Shown piece by piece: positions 48,370-58,860 of a stretch of 64,000 nucleotides of DNA. Source of the DNA: Melastoma dodecandrum. Lineage: Eukaryota; Streptophyta; Magnoliopsida; Myrtales; Melastomataceae. Under the pieces are notes generated by a model. It did not search any database and was not told the origin of the DNA. It was given only the letters and a program-made list of their open reading frames with translations. Positions within the stretch are counted from its first letter, which is position 1. Every line of letters begins with the position of its first letter. Both the position numbers and the translations under genes were made by a program. The stretch lies in assembly GCA_029817715.1 (NCBI GenBank), contig JARUPY010000088.1, positions 3,286,001 to 3,350,000 of the forward strand. The letters are read 5' to 3'.

Positions 48370-48540
48370 TTCTTAAAAAAAGGCAAGGGAACGAGGGGAG
48401 GGAGGCCGACGGGGGTAGAGGAGCAGGGTGAGGTGGGGAGCCGAGGATAGGCGGAGGGGAGGGGCAGTGACTTTTATTAAAGAAAGGACAGAGGGGAGGG
48501 GAGCATGGAGACAGGGGAGGGGGCAGGGGAGGGAGATGGA
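48370..48540. repeat. purine-rich (GGGGAGG) tract
   Basis: The tract is dominated by GGGGAGGGGA-like words over about 160 bases and is interrupted once by an AT-rich piece near 48475. It is low complexity and non-coding. Confidence 0.7.
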
Positions 48541-49018
48541 ATTCAATTAATAAAGTTTTTGATAACTAAACAATTTAAACTTTAGAGTTTGATTTTATAT
48601 GAGATCGTCTTATCCATGTGATGTCGAAATTTGACTTCGTCTTACTTATTTCGATCTCTAACTTAGTTCAATTTTTTAAGTTGAATTTTAAAAGTTTTAA
48701 TTCGAGACGATAAATAAAAAATTTTGAAAGATCGACGAAAATTCAGATATATTTTTGGAACGGAACAACACTCAATCTCTCCCTTTGATTCGTTAATAAT
48801 CTCATACCGACGGGACCTTAAAACCCTTTCGCCAAAATATCTCTTTCTCTGTAGGCCTCATCCACTCTTTTTGCCTCTTTTTCATTACCACTCCCTGTTT
48901 CTCCGACCTCGGCAGAAACCGATTGGCCTTTGCTCTCCTCTACTCATCTTCTCCATTCTCCTCCGGCAGCCCCATAACTGACTGAGCTGACCGGCTTCAT
49001 CGCGTGATTCCGCCGGCG

Positions 49019-52000
49019 ATGTCCACTTTACCCGTCCATTGGCCGACGTCTCTCCGCTCTTCCTCCTATTCCCATTCCTTTCCTGGCAATCAGTCGCCGC
49101 TTTGTTCCGTTGCCTTGCAGCCCCTCCTCCCTCTCTCTGTCTCCTCCTGTCGCGTAGTCGTTCCCCGCCGCGGCAGTTCAGCTTCCGCTGTCCCTGAAGG
49201 TGGCACTCTTGTGTCGGTAAGTCTCTTGTCTGAATCCTTCGTGAACGGAATTGTGTGGGATTCGGTCTGTTGATTATTACTCCTGAGCTAATATCAGTAG
49301 CAGCGTTTGGTTCCGGTATGCTTATTATTATGCTATCTGGGAGTTGGCTCTGATTTTGGGATTCAGCTCCTTTTGATTCATAAAGCGTTTCACGGTCTTG
49401 GAAGTTTTTTTCCATCTTCAGCTGTTCGTGTTGGTCTTGAGCGAGTTAAGTTATTGTTGCGGAGCCTTTGTGGCCTCTGGATTTGCTTTTGAAAGTTTAA
49501 AGCTGGTTTAGACGGGTCCAGAAATTTATTGTTTTGAGCTTCCTCTTGAGTGAGCAACGTGTCGGTTTGTTACTATCTAAGAATGCACTGAAAGGGATGG
49601 TCGGTGTTGGTTTGATGGATGGTTAGCGAGGACAAGACTCAGGAAAAGAATGATTGAAGAGTGTAATATAATGGTCACTGATATTGTATTACAATTACAA
49701 CTAGTCACATATGTCATTAAGCAATTTTATAGATGAGGAGTCGATAGTCAAAGTTGAGATGGATTAGAATACTGAGATGAAAGTTTGAGTTGTCAATTTT
49801 GGTTAGTCATGTTATTCGGTGCAACTTTCAGATGCTTATGTATCGCTTTAACCAGCTACAATATCACATGCCAATGGAGTTCTATACCAGCAGATACAAA
49901 ACCATTCCTTGACACTACAGAGAACTTATATGTTAACTGGCTAGTCATGGTTACCATGTGTGCAATTATTCGAAATGTAAAGATTCGTGAATATATTCGC
50001 ACATCCTTTGCCTGGACGATGGACGGGAGCCCTTTAGCCATTCTGATTCTCGAATAACAACCAAATCTTATATGTGACCTTCGAGTGCGATTTTGCATTA
50101 CTATCAGGTATTACTTCACGTGGATGTGGCATAATTCTCTTATCATTATCAATGGCGTAATTCACTCTAAGTAACTGGAAGTAATTTTTAACAAAATGGA
50201 CAGACTAAAGAATGTCTGTTTATTGTTATTTAGCATTCATTAGTTTCTCTAATATTTTGTTCATATTCTTTCTCTTTTAGCATTGGTACCAGTGACCTGG
50301 CCTGATATGGATAAGTGATCTGACATTTTTATTTATTCTTGGGCAGCCAAAAAACAATGTGTATACAGTTGGTGATTTCATGACAAGAAAAGAGCATTTA
50401 CATGCTGTGAAGCCCCATACAACTGTTGATGAAGGTACTTTTGATAACATTTTTAATTCTCTCTCTCTCTTAATGCTTTACTGTGATTTCTTTTATTGAC
50501 TGATTTGTTTTATCAGCTCTCGAGATCCTCGTGGAGAACAGAATAACTGGTTTTCCCGTAGTTGACGATGACTGGAAATTGGTATGTTTGGTATTGGTTT
50601 TTCTGGCTCTAAGTGCTATCTTTCTGGCTGATTAAGAGCAAGTAATGACTAACCATGCATGACTTTTCTGTAAAACCACTTGTCTGCACTAAAACAATGT
50701 AGACATCAGCTAAAAAACAAGCGTGTTGTCTAAAGTCTAGTGTACTGACAATAATCACCCCTTGATTTGAGAAGCACGAGCAGCACAGTGATAGTTATTA
50801 TCAGCAAATGAAACAATTGAAAAAAAGGAAATCAAGCTCACATAGTAAAGTATAAAATTAAATAAAATGAATTTTGCTGCATGGCAGATTTTAAACATCT
50901 TTTATAACTTCAGCATTTGAAGCATATGCCTTTTTTTGTAAAAAGGGTAATAGATAGATAGATAGATAGATAGTAAGTGTTTAGGTACAGCGTTACAAAT
51001 TCAAATACACGGAATGTCTCCATGTAGTAAATCCAAAATGTAGTATGCAGGATGAGAGAAGGTGATTGCTTGTTCCTCCTATAGTCAAGCATATACCTAT
51101 TATCATTGCTCTTATTTTTTGCCGACTTGCTTGAAATCGCCTATTTTTGTTGGTTCCGACCCCTTGTCGTGTCAGCTTGGTTTTCCACCACGAAGTTCTT
51201 ATATTTTTTGTCATGTTATCTGCACGGATGTTATCTATTACGCAGAGGTGCTCACAAAGGTATTCCTCCTGCAGGTTGGTCTAGTTTCAGATTATGATTT
51301 ACTGTCCCTTGATTCCATATCAGGTATACTTCGCATCCAGATTTAATTTAATTTCTGTAGGTTCTTATCTTCTGTTATCATCATATCTGCACATATTATG
51401 TTCTGTTGTATGCTCCCCAGGTAAGATTTCATTTTGGGAGCACCTCTTTAGTAATTGTCAGCGAGGCAGTATTGCTGAAGATAACTTCTGCCGTGACTAC
51501 ATCAAATACTGTATATATACACTTGTAGCATGATTTTATGCATCATTGGCAGGATCTGAGGGACTGTAGATAGAATGTAAATCTAAAATACTAATGGTAG
51601 TTACTGTTCTTGATGTTGCATGTAGCAAATGTTTCTCGGAATTTTAACTGCTGATTATTTTTTTATCATAATAGTCTTTCTTATCATGATACATGTTATA
51701 TAAAATTGCTCTAGTAAAGCATCTTTTATATAATAGTCTGTGCATATTGGAGGTCTCCTAAGATTTGTGCATGGTCTGCCCTTTTTCTTTGGTCTTTCAT
51801 GACCTTCAGAGATCACAGTTCTGTTCTTGGATTTAATGATATATGTGCATGTTGCTTTGAGGCTATCCTGAACTTTCTCTTCTACCGAGGTTATGTTCTT
51901 TTGTTTTGCTAATTACTATAAGCTGGTAAAAAATGTGATACTTTCTTGAATTGGTGCACTGATATTCAGGAAGTTGTGGATTGCTTACATAGTAAAAGGA

Positions 52001-53304
52001 TTTTTCCTTTTTAAAATACTTATCTGGCTGCTTTGTCAATTGAGTTCTCTCAACCTGCTTCTGCCGGCAATTTAATAATATCTACGATGCATGGCCTTTG
52101 CCCTTTGTTTCTTTGGAAATTTGTGATGTTCAAATGGAAGGGCAATAAGGAAGTGTATCTCATTTGTTATTAAAGTAGGATGAATTTCATTTCTTTCTTC
52201 ATGGCTATCTTTATACGTTGTAATGAGGAAGTCAGTGGCACAGGCGACTATTATACTAATGTCATGCTGTTTGTGCTTGCTATCATTTCTTTCCACATGC
52301 TCTTTTACTACTTGCTCGTGCCCAATTTGACTTATGTAACAGCTAATAATCTTGGCTAATGGTGTGCATCTCGATCATTCTTGTAGGTGGTGGACGAGCA
52401 GAGAACAGCATGTTTCCTGAAGTTGACAGCACGTGGAAAGTGGGTCAATTCAGTCACTTCTAAACATCATTACTATAAAAATTATACTTCTCTTATTGAT
52501 AAATAACCATAATCAATGAAGGATGCTGTTTTGGCCATGTTCTGTGGTTTAAAAATGTTTTCATTCATTATAAATTTGTATTTATTGAGGATATTTCACA
52601 TTAATGTGAAGCTTACACTTGTCCACAATGCAGACATTCAACGCCGTTCAGAAGTTGCTCAGCAAGACGAACGGCCAGGTGGTTGGAGATCTTATGACTC
52701 CGGCTCCAGTTGTTGTTCGGGAGTCTACTAACCTCGAGGATGCCACCAGGTACTAGTAAAGGAACACATGTTCTTGTTGAGCCTGTCCTATTCTAATATG
52801 CTTTACCTAATGTCAAAAGAGATGTATTATGAAATGTCGATTTCTTCATTGCTATCCATCTTCAATGAATAGAAAAGAATGCCGTGAACCATGTCATGAT
52901 AGTAGATTCTTTTTTTTATCCGATTGTCTGCTTTGAGCTTTTGGTAAGAAAGGCCCTTGTACTGGTCTTAGAGGAAGAACTGAAAATTCTCAATAGCAGG
53001 CATAATGAGTTGAAAAGTGTGATTGTAAAATCTTGGTATGTCAGAGATCGTGTTTGGTTGATGCACATCAGCAACTGAACTTAGCATTCTGTTACTCCTT
53101 TTAGGATATTGCTGGAGACCAAATATCGACGCCTTCCTGTCGTGGACTCGAAGGGAAGACTGGTTAGAGATTCTAATATTGTTCTTTCTTCATTTCAATC
53201 ACCGATTCTTTAATGCAGACATAATTCTGCAGGTCGGGATTATTACAAGAGGAAATGTGGTGAGGGCCGCCCTTCAAATAAAGCAAGAAACCGAAAATGC
53301 TTAG
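49019..53304 (+). CDS. CBSX: chloroplast CBS-domain-pair protein (CBSX1/CBSX2 type)
   Basis: Eight exons: 49019-49216, 50347-50434, 50517-50581, 51275-51323, 52387-52439, 52634-52749, 53105-53162 and 53233-53304. They join in phase to 232 residues, close to the family's 235-240. Exon 1 (66 codons, rich in S, P and R, few acidic residues) is a chloroplast transit peptide. Two CBS motifs follow: YTVGDFMTRKEHLHAVKPHT...NRITGFPVVDDDWKLVGLVS and VGDLMTPAPVVVRESTNLED...KYRRLPVVDSKGRLVGIITR. CBSX proteins bind adenosine nucleotides and activate thioredoxins in chloroplasts, which affects redox balance. I cannot separate CBSX1 from CBSX2. The start at 49019 is chosen because it gives the transit peptide directly. 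Confidence 0.93.
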
Positions 53305-54340
53305 TTCAGGTAAGATCCGTTGTCTCAGTCTCAACGTCCTTTGGCCAGTATGGCAATTTCACGACTTGCCCAGAGCTAAAAACCTTCAAAAAGCTTTCAC
53401 GTTCTAAAATAGAATGGAGCGACGACTTGTATAACTTAGTTTGGATACTTATATAGAGTGCTTCTAATTTTTTTAAGTTCATCTACATGAACAGTGGGCA
53501 AATGCAGCATCTTGAGCCAAGTTTTTTGTGAAGAAAGCTACAACTCTTGGCTCTGTTCGGCGGCCCCCCTCAAGGACGTCGAAGAACATTTAAGCTTTTT
53601 GACAGAAATGAGCCAGGGCTTGTAAGGAGCATTGGTAAAGAAATCAAGGCCCGATAGATGTTAGATGGCGTGTGCCTAAATGGTGCAGGGAATCCAGAGG
53701 GGGGTTGGGGGTGTAATCACAATGAGTAGAATTACAATAGATGAGAGTATTGGTGAACTTGATGCTGTGTAGAATTAGTAAGAAACTGTTTTGTAGAATC
53801 CAGAAGGAAATCAAATAACATTCTAAAAGTCATCAATTCCCTTTGTTATCCCCATCAGGAATCACATCACAAATATGATATTATCCAGTAAACGATGCCT
53901 CCAATCTGATAAAAATGTCCGGTGATCGTGGGTAAAATTTGAAAATCGTCCGGGAGTTGAGGTTTGATATTTGAGACTCATGTATTCTTACCTTCGAAGT
54001 GCTCCTTGGGGCGATTTTTCTCTTATGGTGATGCATGGATAAAAGTTCCACGTCGGGTGGGGATGCCCATATGATGTGGTATATAAGGAGGAATGACACT
54101 ATCTCCCTTCAAACTAGTTTTTGGGATGGTTGAATAATGAATTAAACTGACTAGATGATTGTTAAAGGTTTTCTTTTCTCATGCTTCTCATTCGAGAAGA
54201 TTCTTTTCTTAAGGAAAACTGAACTTCAGTCTGCTCGAGAAGAGTTTGTCACTTCAATTCGATGATTGAGCACATCTTGTTTTACTCAACTCATACAATC
54301 GACATTCTTTTCCTCAGAAGAATGACAGAAAAAACATAGC
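53305..54340. other. CBSX 3' flank and spacer before the TNL remnant
   Basis: The left part is probably the CBSX 3' UTR. Near 54240-54340 the sequence may still be degraded NB-ARC, but I cannot read it. Confidence 0.35.
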
Positions 54341-55137
54341 AATGGAACTTGTTGACAGTTGCTTGGAATATTCTGGCGGCCTTCATTTGGTTCTGGTTGT
54401 TCTTGGTCCTTTGCTTCGAATCGGCCCGAATGTCACTTGAGAAGCACATCAACGCTTCTTGAAGAGAGTCCCTGTGAAGACATCAACAAAGTGCTTAGAG
54501 TAAGCTTTGATGAACTCGACCTTAACACAATGGAAGTTTTCATTTATATTGCTTGTTGCTTCAGAGGCAAGGAATTGGCTTACGTAGAGAATGCTCTGGA
54601 TGGTCGTGGCTTCCAAACATCGCTTGCCGACTACCGTGAATGATGGGATAGAAATGCATTACTTGCTTGAGTTGATGGGCAAAAATACCGTCACCGAGAA
54701 ATATATTGACAAACCCGGAAGGCATAGTCGGCTATGGATTGTCGAGGATGCACTTGATGTGTTAACAAATCAAACGTTGGGGCACTTTTGACCAATACTT
54801 CATTTTGCTTGACATTTTATGGAAATAGGGAATGCGATGCTAGTGCACGTAACATTCTTGAGTTGCATTTCATACTTGATTCTACAAGGGATCCCGGTCG
54901 TACGGCAAGGATGCTACAACAAGCATGGTCCTGGAACCATATTACACAGAGGCGCATTTCAGTGGAGATGCACTGGCAGGAGGTTGAGGCTGCTTATCAT
55001 GAAGTATGTGAATTATTGTGGAGAACCTATATGTTTTCCCAGTGGGTGTTTTTGGATCGAATGGTCTGGCTATGAGGCATCGAGTTTCATGTTCAGTTGC
55101 CGCAGAGGGTCCCAGGTTTGCATTTCCATTTGTTGAT
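54341..55137 (+). pseudogene. TIR-NBS-LRR (TNL) pseudogene, NB-ARC end and first LRR part
   Basis: Fragments in shifting frames read VLRVSFDELDLNTMEVFIYIACCF (with text up to the ALDGRGF word), then MHYLLELMGKNTVTEKYIDKPG, then RHSRLWIVEDALDVLTNQT, and finally LRLLIMKYVNYCGEPICFPSG with EWSGYEASSF. These are the winged-helix part of NB-ARC, the MHD-like MHYL motif and the first LRR segment of TNL immune receptors. Frameshifts and stops separate them, and TIR and P-loop regions are absent. The gene continues beyond the repeat at 55138-56875. Confidence 0.82.
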
Positions 55138-56875
55138 CCTGTTAAATTATGAAGAATTCGTCGGTCCCCGATGAATGGATTAAAAAGTTAGTCGAGATGG
55201 TTGTGTAAGATAATTTCATTTAAACCAGAATCACCGCAATCGAATTTAAGATGCGAAAAGTGCCGAAAACAGAGTCACGTACCTAGCGCTAACGTACCTC
55301 TATAATAACCCGATTATCGAACCTTTAGCGCAATATCTATTCCAGAACCGTTGCCCAACGAGATCTACAAAATACAACGCGAAGTCGGTGATCTGAGTCT
55401 TCCTCTCCCTGACCTGTTGACAGTCGATGGAGCACCACTATTAGGTTAGAGCAAGTGGGAGAAGGGACCTATCACCTGTTAATATATAAGGTGTGACGGA
55501 CTCTTCCATCAAGTGCTTACGTCAACACACGGGCCTACACCATAAGCCGTCCAAATCACATTAATAATAAAACATGAGATGCGCAAAAGCCCCACCAAAA
55601 TGATTACTTTAACATTAATGGGCTATCATGCATAGTCTCGTATACTGTAACACAGCCTGTTTTACGAAGTAATTGATTATAGCCCAACATAAATTTTATA
55701 AAATAATAAAATTAAAAATAAAATTCTAACATTCGCCCACTTCGGCTGTGATCAATTATGAAGCTTTTAAAAATTTTAGTTTTGAAAGATGACTCTCGGG
55801 CTGTATACATTATAGCTATAACAAAAACACAATATACGAAACATCTCAAAATCAACCCCGACCATCAATGCTACTAATACTGAACCATAGTCGTTGTCAC
55901 ACCATTTAACAGCGTTAAACTACCATGATCACTAGCGCCAACGACACTAACGTCAATAGGTCAATATGGTGGTGTGCCGAAAATAACATCCCTGAATGTG
56001 ATCTGAATGATGTTATTTTCGGTCGGTACTCATCTTTCTGTAACCTTATGCCAGTAATGAGCCAGAAAGACAATAGAGCGGAACCGCTCTGTAGTGTCTC
56101 ATAAACCTTAATGCGCGCAAACTGCAAAGTACTTTATAAGAGACAAACTATATTGACAAAAACCGTCATACTCAAGACCAAGCACCAAGTCTCAAGATTT
56201 TCTTTAATAATCAAATAACTTTGTAACCTTTACATTTATTTGAAGTCAGAGTGCATAATCCATAACCTTTATACTTCAGAAAATTCAGAGTATTCATCTG
56301 TAACTTTAATGCTTTAGAAAAGCCAGATGAAATCATCTCCCTCCGTAATCTTAAGTTTCACAAAGTCAGAGAAAGTCTTCTCTATTAACCTGAATACTTA
56401 GTGAAACCGGAGTTACCATCCGTAACCTTAATGCTCCATCGAGGTCAGGGAAAATGCTCTGTAACCTTATACCTCGGTGAAACCAGACAAACCATTTGCT
56501 CCACGAGATCTGCAAAATACAGGGTGAAGTCGGTGATCTAAGTCTTACTCTCCCTGACTTATCGACGGCCGATGGAGCACCACTATTAAGGTTAGGGCAA
56601 GCAGGAGAGGGGACCTATCACATGTTAATATAAGGTGTGACGGACCCTTCCATCACGGACTTACGTCAACACACGGGCCTACACCATAAGCCGTCCAAAT
56701 CACATTAATAATAAAATATGAGATGCGCAAAAGTCCCACCAAAATGATCACTTTAACATTAATGGGATATCATGCATAGTCTTGTATACTGTAACACAAC
56801 CTGTTTTATAAAATAATTGATTATAGGCCAATGGCAATTTTATAAAATTATAAAACTAAAAATAAAATTCTAACA
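55138..56875. mobile_element. non-coding insertion with ~380-bp direct repeats inside the TNL pseudogene
   Basis: Two direct copies, 55351-55731 and 56496-56875, agree at about 90 percent and both end AAATTCTAACA. Between them, 56150-56490 holds loose tandem units of about 65-75 bases (CCGTAACCTTAATGCT and variants, with GTCAGA words). The layout suggests LTRs of a small non-autonomous retroelement whose left part is longer than the right. I found no primer-binding site and no target duplication, so the class and the outer left border are uncertain. Confidence 0.55.
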
Positions 56876-57720
56876 GGTTGCGTGAGATGAGAAATCCCCC
56901 CACTCAGTGACAGGCATTTCGTGATGTCCCACTAACAATAAGTGATTACTAAGTCCTTAGTTAAGATGGTTGCGATCTTCACCTGTTACGAGTTCATCCA
57001 ATCTGCTTGAAACTCAGTTGTGTTTCTGTTTTTCATCTCCTCTTGTATCCTATGCGAAACCTGAAATGTACCATCCTCAGCGGAAGTGAGTGCCCAAGTA
57101 AAATTCTGAACATGTCAATGTGCCCAAATTTGGAGGTGCTTTCGACCAACATGGTTGCATAAGTTTTGTTGAGGTGAATGACTCTATCGATTATCTGGAG
57201 AATTTGATTGACCTGTGTTTAGAAGGATGTTCAAACCTCCCAAAATTACTGGAGCAACTACAGTCTACATTGCTCAAGACCCTCGATCTGAGCTACTGCT
57301 CCTAATTGAGGCTACCTGACTTGTTGGGATGCCAAGATTTGGAGATATTGCATATCTCTGTCTGCGACAACTTGATCGTCGAATGGATGTCTAGAAAGAT
57401 TGGTCGATTTGTCCTTGACTGGAGTCCAAATGTTAGGAAACTTCCGGCCAGACAAAACTGGAAATCTCTTGAGACTTCCCGTCTCATTAATTGCTCAAAA
57501 GTGGAAAAGTTTCCTGAGGTAATGATGTAATGAAAAGCTTGGAAGAAGTCTTTCAAGGAACCGGAATCAAAGAGCTTCCTGCATCTATAGAGAATCTAGT
57601 ATCTGTGAGGAATGTCAATTTCCCTGGTTGCAAAAAACCTTGTAACAATTCCTTCTGGTGTTTACAAGTTGTGAAACCTCATTTCCTTTGATCTTCGAGG
57701 ATGCTCGAGTCTGGAAAAAT
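56876..57720 (+). pseudogene. TNL pseudogene, LRR part
   Basis: LRR text of the TNL type is readable in pieces: CPNLEVLSTNM, LENLIDLCLEGCSNLPKL, LKTLDLSYCS, then LEILHISVCDNL, then KELPASIENLVSVRNVNFPGC. Stops and frameshifts divide the pieces (for example the stop at 57303-57305 and that at 57528-57530). It belongs with 54341-55137. Confidence 0.75.
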
Positions 57721-58805
57721 TTCAAAGACACATCAAAGACTCCTCATCTGGTCAGGACGGAATAGCGAGTTTTCAAAGTCTCCTTTATTTTGAATCCGAG
57801 CAGGTGTAATCTGACCCAAGTTGAGTTCCTTGGGCGACTTCAATTGCTTCACTAAGCGGATGACTTTGTTCCTTTGGAGAACACCAATATCACCAAGATT
57901 CCTTCTCTTGCCAGGCTTCAGCACCTGGAAAAACCGTGTATCCATGAAAGCATTCAGTTGAATGACATTCTGGAGTTGCCTCTTTATAAGCGTCTTGATG
58001 ACAAATGGGTGTGGATCATTAAGAAGAATCCAGGGCTTATGACCGTAGAGCATCGTCAATTTCGAGATGATCAACCTGTCTTCCTGTCCTGGGTTGTCCA
58101 ATCGAGGAATGGCCGGGCTCTTTTCCGCTTGAGGTCAGACTCTCTTATCCTTCTTCCTTCTTCTCTTCTTCCATTTCCGAATCTTGGCATCTCTTTTCAT
58201 TAATTTATCATTGCAACAGGAAGCTTGTATGATCAAGCCAGGGGCTGACTTTATCTTCATTGGCAGCGATATGCTGCATTGGTTGGAGGAAGGTCACTTT
58301 CCTGACTCAGTTTCATTCCTCGTCACTTCGAAATTGTCTAGTAATCTTACTGGGATCTAGTGTCCTGTGTTATCGGTCCACGAGATGACATCAAGGACAG
58401 TGAGATATGGTTTGCAGCCCAGATATTCATCAATGGTCAATATATGACAGGCTTTGGGTGCACTTTTTTACGGTTCGACAAGAATCGGACATGGTGTGGC
58501 TCCGGATGCTGTCCTGGTATCCAAAACACAAGTTCTTTAAGCTCAACGGACTAACAGGAAAGCTCCAGTCAACCGATTTTTGTGTCTCTGTCAGATTTAG
58601 AATGCTCAGACATGGAGTCGTCAGGAAATGTGGGTTCCTGTTAAAGTCCAAGGTGGAAGGGGAGAACTTGCGAACCTTGCAACCACGAGAGGGAATAGAT
58701 CTACCTTTGGATTCACGAGTTGGTCAGATACAGGCGAAAAATGAAAGGGGAAAAACCATGAGGAAGGGTATGAACACTGGAAGAATGCTAGCAGAGGTTT
58801 GGTGA
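57721..58805 (+). pseudogene. TNL pseudogene, post-LRR (C-JID) part
   Basis: The text FLSWVVQSRNGRALF, DFIFIGSDMLHWLEEGHFPD, and MVWLRMLSWYPKHKFFKLNG followed by RKCGFLLKSKVEGEN matches the order of the post-LRR C-JID domain found at the end of many TNLs. Several frames are needed, so it is broken. The domain helps some TNLs bind effectors directly, but nothing about specificity can be read here. Confidence 0.68.
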
Positions 58806-58860
58806 AAAGGGCAAACACAATGAGGAAATGGATGAACATCAGAAGAGATGTGCAACGCAA

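Noticed and set aside
48885..49415. 176-codon minus-strand frame over the CBSX first exon
   Set aside because: It is antisense to the transit-peptide exon of a well-supported gene and has low-complexity basic text.
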